Assembly: GCF_002270485.1 (NCBI RefSeq)
Contig: NZ_NQOG01000001.1
Location: forward strand, 372,001-436,000
Length of the DNA: 64,000 nt
Origin: Anaerostipes hominis (ex Lee et al. 2021)
Lineage (GTDB): Bacteria; Bacillota; Clostridia; Lachnospirales; Lachnospiraceae
Reading direction: 5' to 3'
The notes beneath the pieces were generated by a model that ran no database searches, was not told the origin of the DNA, and worked only from the letters and a program-made list of their open reading frames with translations. Positions 43,699 through 52,125 of this stretch are shown piece after piece (position 1 is the stretch's first letter; each line of letters starts with the position of its first letter). The translations under genes were made by a program, and so were the position numbers.

Positions 43699-44324
43699 GC
43701 CTTACTGATGGCTTCTCCCAGCTTTCTGTGTCCCTTTGCACTCAAATGGCATGCATCTTTTTCGGACGGTTCTGCAAACTGTGCGGCATCCATAAAATGA
43801 ATACCGTAACGGTCTGCCCACTCTTTATAAACAGGCGCCAGACGCCTGGAATATTCACACGCCCGCTCAAAGCCCATTGTCTCTCCATCTGCCACTTCTC
43901 TTATATTCTCCCCGATCAGGATCGGCGACACCAGGAGAATTTCGGCCGGTTTCCCATCCTCTCTCTTCTGAGGCGTGATCTCCAATATCTTTTTGATCAG
44001 CCGTTCAATGGCTTTCCCAATATCCACCGGTGTCAGCTGAAACCGGATCTTCAGATCGTTGGTACCCAGCATGAGTACCACGAGGTCCAAAGGCCCATGC
44101 GAATGGAGACAGGGCTCCAGGTAGGCAAAACCGTTTCTTCCAGGACGGATCTCATCTTCAAAGCAGGTGGTCCTTCCGTTGAGGCCTTCCGGGATCACCC
44201 TGGCCCGTCCCTCCATATTTTTCTCTAATATACTCGTCCATCTCAAGTCATATGGATACCGGAAACCGTTTTCCGGGTTATAGCCGTATGTATTTGAATC
44301 TCCGTAACACAGAATTGTCTTCAT
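43671..44324 (-). CDS. SGNH-family esterase/hydrolase
   Basis: The product has 217 residues. Block I is LCYGDSNTYGYNP with the catalytic Ser at residue 10. ERLNGRTT-like sequence (here GLNGRTT) gives the Gly block. VLMLGTNDLK gives the Asn block. DACHLSAKGHRKLG holds the Asp-x-x-His block. It has no signal peptide, so it acts in the cytoplasm. The substrate is probably a small ester or acylated sugar. The ATG at 44324 has AAGGAGG 6 bases upstream; the longer frame adds a doubtful 15 residues that overlap the terminator region. Confidence 0.88.
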   Translation of the reverse strand: MKTILCYGDSNTYGYNPENGFRYPYDLRWTSILEKNMEGRARVIPEGLNGRTTCFEDEIRPGRNGFAYLEPCLHSHGPLDLVVLMLGTNDLKIRFQLTPVDIGKAIERLIKKILEITPQKREDGKPAEILLVSPILIGENIREVADGETMGFERACEYSRRLAPVYKEWADRYGIHFMDAAQFAEPSEKDACHLSAKGHRKLGEAISKACENILGAI

Positions 44325-44346
44325 GAGAAACCTCCTTATAGAATAA

Positions 44347-44385
44347 AAACAGCCGCTTCTTATTTTCATATCATAAGAAGCGGTT
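44347..44385 (-). terminator. Intrinsic terminator after the amino-acid ABC transporter operon
   Basis: AGCCGCTTCTTA (44351-44362) pairs with TAAGAAGCGGTT (44374-44385, one G-U pair), and on the minus strand a run of T follows. It lies about 16 bases after the stop of the ATPase gene. Confidence 0.88.
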
Positions 44386-44400
44386 GCTCTGTATCGTTTA

Positions 44401-45150
44401 TTATAATACCTGATTTAAGAAATTAATGGTTCTTGGTTCCTTTGGATTGGCCAGCAGCTCATGCGGTTCTCCCTGTTCGACGATATATCCACCGTCCATG
44501 AAGATGATACGGTCCGCAACTTCTCTCGCAAAGCCCATCTCATGTGTCACAACAACCATGGTCATTCCGTTTTTGGCCAGCTGTTTCATAACATTTAGAA
44601 CTTCACCGACCATCTCCGGGTCCAGCGCGCTGGTCGGCTCGTCAAACAGCATGATGTCAGGATGCATGGCAAGCGCTCTCGCAATCGCCACACGCTGTTT
44701 CTGTCCTCCGGAAAGCTGTGCCGGATAGACATCGGCCTTTTCTTCGAGTCCCACATCTTTCAGTAAGTTTCTTCCGACAGTCTTGGCTTCGTCCAATGTC
44801 ATTTTCTTTAACTGTACCGGGGCCATTGTGATGTTTTCCAGTACGGTCTTGTGCGGGAACAGATTGAAGTGCTGGAATACCATGCCGATATTCTCTCTCA
44901 CTTTGTTAATATCTGTACCCTTGTCCGTGATGTCGAATCCGTCGACAACAACTTCTCCGCCAGTGATAGTTTCAAGGCGATTAAGGCACCTTAAAAATGT
45001 ACTCTTTCCGGAACCGGAAGGTCCGATCAGACATACGACCTCTCCGTCTGCGACTTCCAGATCCATTCCTTTTAATACCTCTAACTCACCGAAACTCTTG
45101 ACCAGCCCTTTTACTTGAACCTTCACTTTTTTATTATCTTTATTTTCCAT
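44401..45150 (-). CDS. glnQ: Polar amino-acid ABC transporter ATP-binding protein
   Basis: The product has 249 residues. Walker A is GPSGSGKST (about 39-47), the Q-loop lies in [12 protein letters not shown], the signature is [15 protein letters not shown], Walker B is [15 protein letters not shown], and the switch His is in VVTHEMGFA. The protein is a close match to the GlnQ/HisP group that energises uptake of polar amino acids. The ATG at 45150 has AAGGAAG 7 bases upstream and overlaps the permease gene by 11 bases. It is the last gene of a three-gene operon. Confidence 0.95.
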   Translation of the reverse strand: MENKDNKKVKVQVKGLVKSFGELEVLKGMDLEVADGEVVCLIGPSGSGKSTFLRCLNRLETITGGEVVVDGFDITDKGTDINKVRENIGMVFQHFNLFPHKTVLENITMAPVQLKKMTLDEAKTVGRNLLKDVGLEEKADVYPAQLSGGQKQRVAIARALAMHPDIMLFDEPTSALDPEMVGEVLNVMKQLAKNGMTMVVVTHEMGFAREVADRIIFMDGGYIVEQGEPHELLANPKEPRTINFLNQVL

Positions 45151-45823
45151 AAGACAACTTCCTTTCCACAATATTTGCCACCTTAGAAAGGATGGTGCAG
45201 ATCACCAGGTAATAGATAGCTGCCATCACATAAATGCTCATGACAGAGGTCGGCTCGTTCGCCGTAATGATCTGGCTGTTCATCGTAAGTTCCCGGATAC
45301 CGATGGCATACACCAGAGAGGTATCCTTAATGGAAATAATGAACTGGTTAATGATAGAAGGAAGCATTGTCCTGATCGCCTGCGGAAGAATGACCTTTGA
45401 CATGGCCTTTCCGTAAGGCAGTCCGAGGCTTCTTGCCGCCTCCATCTGGCCCTTGTCCACAGACTCGATCCCCCCGCGGACGATCTCAGCCATATATGCG
45501 CCGGCATTTAAACTGAGGGCTACTACGGCAGCCATAAAAGGACCTCCGAAATCATCCCAGTTTAAATCCATAGGCTGCAGAAAGGCTCCCGCCACTCCGT
45601 AGTACATGATAAATACCTGTACGACAAGAGGAGTTCCCCGGATAATATCTACGTAAATCTTGCAGATAATATTCAGTATCTTGTTTTTTGATACGCTGAA
45701 CATACCAAAGATAATACCGATGATGCTGGCACAGATCAGAGAAGCCAGGGCAAGCTGCAGTGTCAGTCCCAGCGCCGTCGAGAATGACGGAAAATACTGT
45801 TGAAATAGTTCTATAAAGTTCAT
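45140..45823 (-). CDS. Polar amino-acid ABC transporter permease
   Basis: The product has 227 residues with about five membrane helices. The start [27 protein letters not shown] is typical of the HisM/GlnP family. The EAA loop is present as [31 protein letters not shown] (about 130-160), which contacts the ATPase. It forms the transmembrane channel with the neighbouring ATPase, probably as a homodimer because no second permease gene is in the operon. The substrate-binding protein gene lies 11 bases upstream. Confidence 0.94.
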   Translation of the reverse strand: MNFIELFQQYFPSFSTALGLTLQLALASLICASIIGIIFGMFSVSKNKILNIICKIYVDIIRGTPLVVQVFIMYYGVAGAFLQPMDLNWDDFGGPFMAAVVALSLNAGAYMAEIVRGGIESVDKGQMEAARSLGLPYGKAMSKVILPQAIRTMLPSIINQFIISIKDTSLVYAIGIRELTMNSQIITANEPTSVMSIYVMAAIYYLVICTILSKVANIVERKLSYGK

Positions 45824-45834
45824 AATCTGTCCGC

Positions 45835-46641
45835 CTACTTAGTCTTTGTATATTTATCTACAATTTCCTGATATTTTCCGTTGTCTTTAATCTTCTTTAA
45901 TCCGCTGTTAAACTTCTCTACGAGTTCAGAGTTTTTGCCCTTCTTTACAGCAAATCCATACTGGCTTCCGCTCTCGGATGTGAAAGCTACCTGTAATTTC
46001 AGATTCTTCTGCCCAATCTGATAAGAGATGACCGGGAAATCTTCAAAGCATGCGGCTGCATTTCCTGTCAGCACTGCCTGGTACATTGTCGGTGAATCCT
46101 TGAACTGTCTTACTTTATAGCCATACTTTTCAGCATTTTCATTGGCATATGTGGCACCTACCGTACCTACTTTTGCTGCCACTGTCTTTCCTTTCAGGCT
46201 GGAAAGTGCTTCTTTTTCTGCTTTTTTCTTGTCTTTAATATTATCAAATGTCTTTCCGCCTTTTTTTACAGCGAAAGCGACTTTGGAATCATAGTAAGCT
46301 TCAGAAAAATCGTATTTCTGCTTTCTTTCCTTGGTTATAGACATACCGGCGATCATTGCGTCGCTCTGTCCGGACTCTACAGAAGCCATGGCAGCATCGA
46401 AACCAACCGCTGTCACTTTGTACTTGAATCCTTCTTCTTTTGCAATCGCATCTAATAAATCAAGGTCGATCCCTACACGGTTACCATCCTTATCCTCAAA
46501 TTCAAATGGTGTAAATGTTGTGTCAGATGCAATCTTATATGTCTTTTCCTTGGAGTCTTTCTTATTTCCGCCGCCGCATGCAACCAGGCTGATCCCCATG
46601 ACAGCTGCGAGACCTACTGCTAAAACTTTTTTCAATCTCAT
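45835..46641 (-). CDS. Polar amino-acid ABC transporter substrate-binding lipoprotein
   Basis: The product has 268 residues. A lipoprotein signal has the lipobox LVAC with Cys at about 22, followed by a Gly-rich linker. The periplasmic-type type 2 binding fold shows FTPFEFEDKDGNRVGIDLDLLDAIAKEEGF and GQSDAMIAGMSITKERKQKYDFSEAYYDS, hallmarks of the family 3 (GlnH/ArtJ-like) receptors. The C-terminal KIKDNGKYQEIVDKY is typical. It captures a polar amino acid outside the membrane; the exact ligand cannot be told. AGGAGGAAAAAGG precedes the ATG. Confidence 0.95.
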   Translation of the reverse strand: MRLKKVLAVGLAAVMGISLVACGGGNKKDSKEKTYKIASDTTFTPFEFEDKDGNRVGIDLDLLDAIAKEEGFKYKVTAVGFDAAMASVESGQSDAMIAGMSITKERKQKYDFSEAYYDSKVAFAVKKGGKTFDNIKDKKKAEKEALSSLKGKTVAAKVGTVGATYANENAEKYGYKVRQFKDSPTMYQAVLTGNAAACFEDFPVISYQIGQKNLKLQVAFTSESGSQYGFAVKKGKNSELVEKFNSGLKKIKDNGKYQEIVDKYTKTK

Positions 46642-46706
46642 TCCTTTTTCCTCCTAAATGATAATATTCGTGCCTTTTCGTTTTGAAAAAGTACACACTA
46701 ATGGAT

Positions 46707-46735
46707 ATTATATCTTATTTTGAAGAATTGGTCAA
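46707..46735 (-). promoter_or_regulatory. Promoter of the amino-acid ABC operon, overlapping the end of the SPFH gene
   Basis: The minus strand has TTGACC (46730-46735) and TATAAT (46707-46712) with 17 bases between them. The -35 box codes for the last residues of the SPFH protein and its stop codon lies in the spacer. The ATG of the receptor gene is about 65 bases downstream of the -10 box. Confidence 0.72.
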
Positions 46736-47686
46736 ACTCTCTTCAATTTCGTCCCTTAGAGAAGGTTTTTCGTCCGCGGCCACTTCCGTGATGGATTTCA
46801 CCAGTCCTGCGATTCCCTGGATCTCAGATGGGACAATGATCTTCGTAGCTTTTCCGTCTGCCGCCTTTGCAAATGCTTCCAGGCTCTTTAACTGGAGTAC
46901 CGCATTATCTGGGGAGGCTTTCTTTAAGAATTCAATACCGTCTGCGTTAGCCTTCTGGATCTGTTTGATCGCTTCCGCCTGTCCCTCAGACTCCCTGATG
47001 GTCGCTTCTTTATTCGCCTCTGCACGGAGGATCGCAGATTCTTTGTCACCCTCTGCTTCCAGGATCACTGATTCCTTATGGCCTTCTGCGCGGAGGATGG
47101 CGGATTTCTTTTCACCTTCCGCACGGAGGATCGCTTCTCTTCGCTCCCTCTCCGCCTTCATCTGTTTTTCCATGGCATCCTGGATCGCTGACGGCGGAAT
47201 GATGTTCTTTAATTCCACCCGGTTGACTTTGATTCCCCATGGGTCTGTCGCTTCATCTAAAGTAGCACGCATCTTCGTATTAATAGTTTCTCTGGATGTC
47301 AATGTCTGGTCAAGCTCCAGGTCACCGATGATATTTCTCAATGTTGTAGCTGTCAGATTTTCGATGGCCATGATCGGATTCTCAACTCCATATGAATAAA
47401 GCTTTGGATCTGTGATCTGAAAATAGACGACTGTATCAATCTGCATGGTGACATTGTCTTTTGTGATAACCGGCTGAGGTGGAAAATCCACAACCTGTTC
47501 CTTCAGGTTTACTCTTCTTGCCACTCGGTCAATGAACGGGACCTTGATATGAAGCCCTACAGACCACGTTTCCTTGAATGCTCCCAGACGTTCCACCACA
47601 TAGGCATTTGCCTGCGGAACGATCCGGATGCTGGAAAGCATCGCCATGATGATAATGAAAAATAAGATCAATAATAAAATAAACAT
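46715..47686 (-). CDS. SPFH/band-7 membrane protein (QmcA-like)
   Basis: The product has 323 residues. One N-terminal membrane helix (about 1-18) is followed by the band-7 domain (RIVPQANAYVVERLGAFKETWSVGLHIKVPFIDRV to VNRVELKNIIPP, about 20-170). A long helical region has five perfect-length repeats of 11 residues (185-239), of the type AILRAEGxKES. SPFH proteins form ring-like oligomers that organise membrane microdomains and assist membrane proteases. An NfeD-type gene lies 10 bases upstream, the usual partner of SPFH genes. Confidence 0.93.
   Translation of the reverse strand: MFILLLILFFIIIMAMLSSIRIVPQANAYVVERLGAFKETWSVGLHIKVPFIDRVARRVNLKEQVVDFPPQPVITKDNVTMQIDTVVYFQITDPKLYSYGVENPIMAIENLTATTLRNIIGDLELDQTLTSRETINTKMRATLDEATDPWGIKVNRVELKNIIPPSAIQDAMEKQMKAERERREAILRAEGEKKSAILRAEGHKESVILEAEGDKESAILRAEANKEATIRESEGQAEAIKQIQKANADGIEFLKKASPDNAVLQLKSLEAFAKAADGKATKIIVPSEIQGIAGLVKSITEVAADEKPSLRDEIEESLTNSSK
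46970..47134 (-). repeat. Five tandem 33-base coding repeats in the SPFH gene
   Basis: Residues 185-239 of the SPFH protein consist of five consecutive 11-residue units (AILRAEGEKKS, AILRAEGHKES, VILEAEGDKES, AILRAEANKEA, TIRESEGQAEA). Eleven-residue periodicity fits a right-handed coiled coil. The matching DNA is visibly repetitive (AGGATCGC and AGGAT variants every 33 bases), so copy number may vary between strains. Confidence 0.85.
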
Positions 47687-47696
47687 TCTGCACCTC

Positions 47697-48122
47697 CTAC
47701 TTCTTGCTCACGATTAGTTTCACACCTTTAATTTCCTCTACGATTACCTCTGTCTCTTCCGGGATTTCCTCATCATCGGCAGAACGCGCCGTCCAATCCA
47801 TACCCTGGATGTAGACCATTCCCTGGCCTTTAATATTGATGATTCTTTTTTTAACAATACCTGTCTTCCCAATCAGGCTCTCTGCATTGGTCTTTTCTGT
47901 CTTGCTGTTCAGATATTTTTTGGCCCACGGCCTTGCAAATACAAAAACGACACAGGAAACTGCCGCGGCCAGGATCAACTGCCCGAAAAATGGCAGGCCC
48001 AGTCCCGCGCCGATGGCTGCTGCCAAAGACCCGACCGCAAACCAGATGCTCGTAAGTCCCAGGGTCAATATCTCCAACAAGAGGAAAACAGCGACCGCTA
48101 TCAACCAGTATACCATATACAT
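47697..48122 (-). CDS. NfeD-family membrane protein (short form)
   Basis: The product has 141 residues. Three closely spaced membrane helices (about 3-60) carry LTSIWFAVGSLAAAIGAGLGLPFFGQ. A C-terminal OB-fold (about 85-140, ESLIGKTGIVKKRIINIKGQGMVYIQGMDWTARS) follows. The N-terminal protease domain of long NfeD proteins is absent. Short NfeD proteins work with a neighbouring SPFH protein, and here the SPFH gene follows after 10 bases. GGAGG from the end of the methyltransferase gene serves as ribosome site. Confidence 0.92.
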   Translation of the reverse strand: MYMVYWLIAVAVFLLLEILTLGLTSIWFAVGSLAAAIGAGLGLPFFGQLILAAAVSCVVFVFARPWAKKYLNSKTEKTNAESLIGKTGIVKKRIINIKGQGMVYIQGMDWTARSADDEEIPEETEVIVEEIKGVKLIVSKK

Positions 48123-48124
48123 AA

Positions 48125-48898
48125 TCAGCTACCTCCTTTTCTCTGCCTCCTGGCCTCATACATGAGAAGTCCTCCGGCCATAGCTGCATTTAATGATTCG
48201 ACCTGGCCTTCCATCGGGATCCTGATCCTCTTATCTGCCAAAGCCGCAATTCGGTCTGTCAGCCCATTCCCTTCGTTGCCTATGAGAAATGCACTGATTT
48301 TATCATAGCATTCATCCGTGTAATCTGAACCGTCCAGATGCGCCGCGTAAACATGAATGGAACGCTGCTTTAACAGTTCCACTATCTCAGCCAGATCCTC
48401 CACATAACAAAACGGCACCCGGAAGATGGAACCCATAGTAGAGCGTATGACTTTTGGGTTGTAGATATCCACCGTATCTTTACTCATGATGACACAGCAG
48501 ACTCCTGCTCCTTCTCCGGTCCTGATCAATGTCCCCAGATTTCCCGGATCCTGTAGGTTCTCCAGCAAAAGAATGCTGTTGCCGTCCCTTTTGAATATTT
48601 CAGAAATCGGGGTCTGCTCCATTCTCACCAGGGAAAGAATCCCCTGGGGTGTCTCTGTATCAGAGATCTCACGGAAAACTTGGGGAGATACCTCCTCAAA
48701 AGAAATTCCCCGGAGTATTTCTCTATGCTCCTTTATAAAATCACTGGAGACAAATACTTTTTCTCTCCGGTCCTCCGGTATCTCCCGAAACATGCGGAGT
48801 CCCTCAATAACAAACAGTCCGGTCTTTTTTCTCTCTCTGGAACTTTTCAGTAATTTTACCACCTGTTTGATCTGTTTATTCTGTGATGTTGTAATCAT
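48125..48898 (-). CDS. SpoU/TrmH-family RNA 2'-O-methyltransferase
   Basis: The product has 257 residues. An N-terminal substrate-binding domain (about 1-95; KQVVKLLKSSRERKKTGLFVIEGLRMFRE) is followed by the SPOUT knot. Motif 1 is LLENLQDPGNLGTLIRTGEGAG, motif 2 lies in AFLIGNEGNGLTD, and motif 3 is VESLNAAMAGGLLMYEARRQ. It methylates a ribose in rRNA or tRNA using S-adenosylmethionine; the layout is like RlmB/TsnR, but the target base is not evident. It lies 2 bases upstream of the NfeD gene. Confidence 0.92.
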   Translation of the reverse strand: MITTSQNKQIKQVVKLLKSSRERKKTGLFVIEGLRMFREIPEDRREKVFVSSDFIKEHREILRGISFEEVSPQVFREISDTETPQGILSLVRMEQTPISEIFKRDGNSILLLENLQDPGNLGTLIRTGEGAGVCCVIMSKDTVDIYNPKVIRSTMGSIFRVPFCYVEDLAEIVELLKQRSIHVYAAHLDGSDYTDECYDKISAFLIGNEGNGLTDRIAALADKRIRIPMEGQVESLNAAMAGGLLMYEARRQRKGGS

Positions 48899-48959
48899 AA
48901 GTTTTTCTCCACTATCTAAAGCCGGTACAGGAAAACCCCAGTCCGGACATCACTTCCAT

Positions 48960-49604
48960 TTATCTAAGCTTGATCAAATCTTCTTTATTTCCAATCACAA
49001 TCAGGCTGTCGCGCTCATTTAATATCTGGTCTGGATCCGGCGCCCCGTTAAAATCTTCTCCACTATGGATGGCCACAACATTGATGTTATATTTCCCACG
49101 GATATCCAGCTGGCGCAGATTTTTCCCAACCCAGCCTTTTTTCAGATGGATTTCCACGATACTGGTCTTGGATGACAGGTCAAACAGGTCCATCACTTTT
49201 CCACTCACAAGATTGTAGGCAGTCCTGGCACCCATTTCCTCCTCAGGATACACCACCTCATCGGCTCCGATCCGCTTCAGGATCTCTCCTTTCAGTCTGC
49301 CGTCAGCCTTGGCGAGGATATACGGAACACCGATCTCCTTTGCGATCATCAGTGCCATAACACTGGCTTCCAGACTTTCCGCAGTGGCAATGACCACCCC
49401 GTCCATCTCCTCCAAACCGATGCTGTTCATCACTTCCATATCGGTGACATCCGCGCAGACTGCACAGGTAACATAATCCACAATATCCCTGACCAATTCT
49501 TCCTTCTGGTCTACTGCCAGCACTTCCGCCCCATCTTTCATCAGATTTAAGGCCACACTCTTGCCAAATTTACCAAGCCCAAGCACTGCATATGATTTTC
49601 CCAT
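48960..49604 (-). CDS. ktrA: Potassium uptake regulatory subunit KtrA/TrkA
   Basis: The product has 214 residues. The RCK-N Rossmann domain begins YAVLGLGKFGKSVALNLMKDGAEVLAVDQ (nucleotide-binding GLGKFG), with VVIATAESLEASVMALMIAKEIG. The RCK-C domain (about 135-214) follows, a c-di-AMP-binding site in several Firmicutes homologues. It gates the KtrB channel encoded 23 bases upstream. The presence of cdaA in the same window makes c-di-AMP control plausible. No terminator is visible between it and the methyltransferase gene. Confidence 0.94.
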   Translation of the reverse strand: MGKSYAVLGLGKFGKSVALNLMKDGAEVLAVDQKEELVRDIVDYVTCAVCADVTDMEVMNSIGLEEMDGVVIATAESLEASVMALMIAKEIGVPYILAKADGRLKGEILKRIGADEVVYPEEEMGARTAYNLVSGKVMDLFDLSSKTSIVEIHLKKGWVGKNLRQLDIRGKYNINVVAIHSGEDFNGAPDPDQILNERDSLIVIGNKEDLIKLR

Positions 49605-49627
49605 TATCCTTACTCCTTTATATGCTT

Positions 49628-50986
49628 TTATCCTAAAATAATATCTTCTTCCGGATACGCTGCCAATACTTTCTTTTTACCCCGGACTGCAAATCCCACT
49701 GCCAAAGAGACAGGACCGACCCTTCCCAGATACATGGTGACGATGATCGCCAGCCTTCCGATCACACTCAAATCCGGTGTCAGTCCCTTGCTAAGACCCA
49801 CGGTTCCAAGTGCGGAGACACATTCATAACATGTATCCATAAAGGATGCGGTGTCAGATACCAGTACGATCAAAATAGAAGACAACAGTACAATCAGATT
49901 GACACAAATGATCGTCAGTGCCTTTGGTATAACATGCATTGGTATGGTTCTCTTAAATATATGGATCGCTCCCTCCTGCTTGACCGTTACGAGCACACAG
50001 TAAACCAAAACAACAAATGTGACCGTCTTAACTCCGCCTGCTGTTCCCACAGGAGAGCCTCCGATGAACATAAGAATCATAGAGATCAGAGAGGAGCCCT
50101 CGGTCAGCGCCGCCTGGGGAACAGTCTCAAATCCCGCCGTTCTTACTGTGACAGACTGAAACATCGATGCCATAAGCTTATTGCCAAGAGAAAGGTTTCC
50201 TATTGTTTTAGTATTTGCATATTCAAAGATAAAAATAAATACGGTACCGATAAAAATTAAAATCACTGTGGTGGACAATACGATCTTAGAGTGAAGTCTC
50301 AGTTTTCCGAAAGCTCTGCGAAGCGGGAATTCCCTATGGATCAGTTCCCTGAATACCCGTAGCAAGTCCCTCCAAACGATAAAACCGAGGCCTCCTAAAA
50401 TGATCAGCCCCATGACAGTAAAATTCACTACTGGGTTTGTAATGTAGCTTCTGAGACTATCCATCTGCACGATATCGATCCCTGCGTTGCAAAAAGCGGA
50501 AATAGAGTTAAAAACAGATGCCCATATGCCGTATTTTACACCGAATTCCGGAATAAACTGTGTTGCAAATAATGCCGCTCCGATCCCTTCTATAATAAAA
50601 GTCCCCTTTAAAATCTTGCGGACCAGTTCTATGAGACCGGACATTGTATTCAAGCTGAAGGACTCCTGAATCAGGATTCTGTTTTTCATTGTCAGCTTTT
50701 TCTTCAGAAACAAGAACATTCCTGTGGTGAATGTGATAACACCCAGACCTCCCAGCTGTATCAGCACCAGGATCACCAACTGTCCGAAAGTACTCCAGTA
50801 AGTCATCGTTGTCTCCACCACCAGCCCGGTGACACACACAGATGTTGTGGATGTAAACAATGCGTCAATATAAGGCGTGGCGTGGCCGTTCCTTGACGCG
50901 ATCGGCAATGTCAGCAGCACAGACCCAATCAGTATGACAAATAAGAATCCAAATAATATAATATGGACCGGCTTAATCTTCTTCAT
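49628..50986 (-). CDS. ktrB: Potassium uptake transmembrane subunit KtrB/TrkH
   Basis: The product has 452 residues with eight or more membrane helices in four M-P-M units. Selectivity-loop segments are TSTTSVCVTGLV (first unit), SISAFCNAGID (second), SVTVRTAGFETV (third) and CVSALGTVGLSKG (fourth), each with the family Gly. It translocates potassium, coupled to sodium or driven by potential, and is regulated by KtrA. AAGGAG lies 12 bases before the ATG and GGGA is adjacent. The leader between the pfkA terminator and the ATG is under 30 bases, too short for a riboswitch. Confidence 0.95.
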   Translation of the reverse strand: MKKIKPVHIILFGFLFVILIGSVLLTLPIASRNGHATPYIDALFTSTTSVCVTGLVVETTMTYWSTFGQLVILVLIQLGGLGVITFTTGMFLFLKKKLTMKNRILIQESFSLNTMSGLIELVRKILKGTFIIEGIGAALFATQFIPEFGVKYGIWASVFNSISAFCNAGIDIVQMDSLRSYITNPVVNFTVMGLIILGGLGFIVWRDLLRVFRELIHREFPLRRAFGKLRLHSKIVLSTTVILIFIGTVFIFIFEYANTKTIGNLSLGNKLMASMFQSVTVRTAGFETVPQAALTEGSSLISMILMFIGGSPVGTAGGVKTVTFVVLVYCVLVTVKQEGAIHIFKRTIPMHVIPKALTIICVNLIVLLSSILIVLVSDTASFMDTCYECVSALGTVGLSKGLTPDLSVIGRLAIIVTMYLGRVGPVSLAVGFAVRGKKKVLAAYPEEDIILG

Positions 50987-51012
50987 TCCCTTTCATTTCT
51001 CCTTATATACAG

Positions 51013-51041
51013 AAAAAGCCATCTTTAAAAGATCGCTTTTT
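51013..51041 (-). terminator. Intrinsic terminator after pfkA
   Basis: AAAAAGC (51013-51019) pairs with GCTTTTT (51035-51041), and inside it ATCTTT pairs with AAAGAT, with one mismatch between the two parts. The right arm supplies the T tract on the minus strand. It lies 14 bases after the pfkA stop and directly before the ktrB ribosome site. Confidence 0.7.
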
Positions 51042-51054
51042 CCATAAAATCTTT

Positions 51055-52044
51055 TTATTTTCCAAGTAAATGGGCAATCTGTAATTGATAGTCATCCACA
51101 TGCTTTTCCATTGCCAGACCCTCGTCCATATCGATGTCCATGAACTTTCCGTTCTGATATCCGACGATACGGTTGCTCTTTCCTGCACATAAAAGATCCA
51201 CTGCATAGGCTCCCATCATAGAAGCATACACCCTGTCTTTTGCTGTAGGGCTTCCGCCTCGCTGCATGTGACCTAAGATCGTAGCTCTTGTCTCAATTCC
51301 TGTAGCTGCCTCGATCCTCTTGGCCATGCCGTAGGAATGTCCAACACCTTCCGCATTAATGATCATATGATGAGTCTTTCCTAACGCTCTGTTCCTGAGC
51401 AGATGTTCGATGATCTGCTGCTCTAACTTCGGCATGTTGCCGTCAAAGCTTTCCGGGATCAGGATATCTTCCGCTCCGGTTGCCATTCCGCACCACAGTG
51501 CGATATATCCGGCGCCGCGTCCCATTACCTCAACGATACTGCAGCGCTCGTGGGATGTGGATGTGTCCCTGATCTTATCAATGGCTTCCATCGCCGTGTT
51601 GACTGCTGTATCAAATCCGATGGTATACTCGGTACATGCGATGTCAAGGTCGATGGTGCCGGGAATTCCGATGGTGTTGATCCCAAGTTCCGCAAGTCTC
51701 TGCGCTCCCTGGAAAGAACCGTCTCCACCGATGACAACAAGTCCGTCGATTCCCTGTTCGCGGCACACCTCTGCGCCTCTCTTCTGTCCTTCCGGTGTCT
51801 TAAACTCATCACAGCGGGCAGTAAATAAGATGGTTCCTCCCCGTGAAATACTATCTGCAGTGTGTCTTGAAGTCAGATCGATGATATCTTCATTCAATAA
51901 ACCATTATATCCTTTTCTGATACCCTTTACATTTAAACCGCGCTCTAAACCGACTCTAACGACTGCTCTTGTGGCAGCGTTCATTGCGGGTGCATCCCCT
52001 CCGCTGGTCAGTACTCCAATTGTTCTTACTTTCGGTGTTCCCAT
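51055..52044 (-). CDS. pfkA: 6-phosphofructokinase (ATP-type motif)
   Basis: The product has 329 residues. IGVLTSGGDAPAMNAATRAVV opens the protein, and GGDGSFQGA (106-114) with Gly rather than Asp after GGD marks ATP use. GIPGTIDLDIACTEYTIGFDTA follows; in E. coli PfkA the same place reads TIDND, so residue 133 is Leu where Asn is usual, while both Asp remain. VEVMGRGAGYIALW and GHMQRGGSPTAKDR complete the fold. It phosphorylates fructose 6-phosphate in glycolysis. The ATG at 52044 has GGAGG 8 bases upstream; the earlier start at 52059 overlaps that site. Confidence 0.95.
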   Translation of the reverse strand: MGTPKVRTIGVLTSGGDAPAMNAATRAVVRVGLERGLNVKGIRKGYNGLLNEDIIDLTSRHTADSISRGGTILFTARCDEFKTPEGQKRGAEVCREQGIDGLVVIGGDGSFQGAQRLAELGINTIGIPGTIDLDIACTEYTIGFDTAVNTAMEAIDKIRDTSTSHERCSIVEVMGRGAGYIALWCGMATGAEDILIPESFDGNMPKLEQQIIEHLLRNRALGKTHHMIINAEGVGHSYGMAKRIEAATGIETRATILGHMQRGGSPTAKDRVYASMMGAYAVDLLCAGKSNRIVGYQNGKFMDIDMDEGLAMEKHVDDYQLQIAHLLGK

Positions 52045-52091
52045 GTTAAAATCCTCCAAATAATAGCATAAAATTATATTTTGTTAGACTC

Positions 52092-52120
52092 ATTTTAATG
52101 CATTTGTTAAAGATTTTCAA
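52092..52120 (-). promoter_or_regulatory. Probable promoter of pfkA
   Basis: On the minus strand TTGAAA (52115-52120) and TAAAAT (52092-52097) are separated by 17 bases. The -35 box begins 6 bases after the dnaE stop, so pfkA can be expressed independently of dnaE. A second AT-rich -10-like box (TATAAT) lies further downstream without a good -35. Confidence 0.6.
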
Positions 52121-52125
52121 TATAA

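Noticed and set aside
50987-51054. c-di-AMP (ydaO-type) riboswitch before ktrB
   Set aside because: The gap between pfkA and ktrB is under 70 bases and is filled by a terminator and a ribosome site, far too short for that riboswitch.
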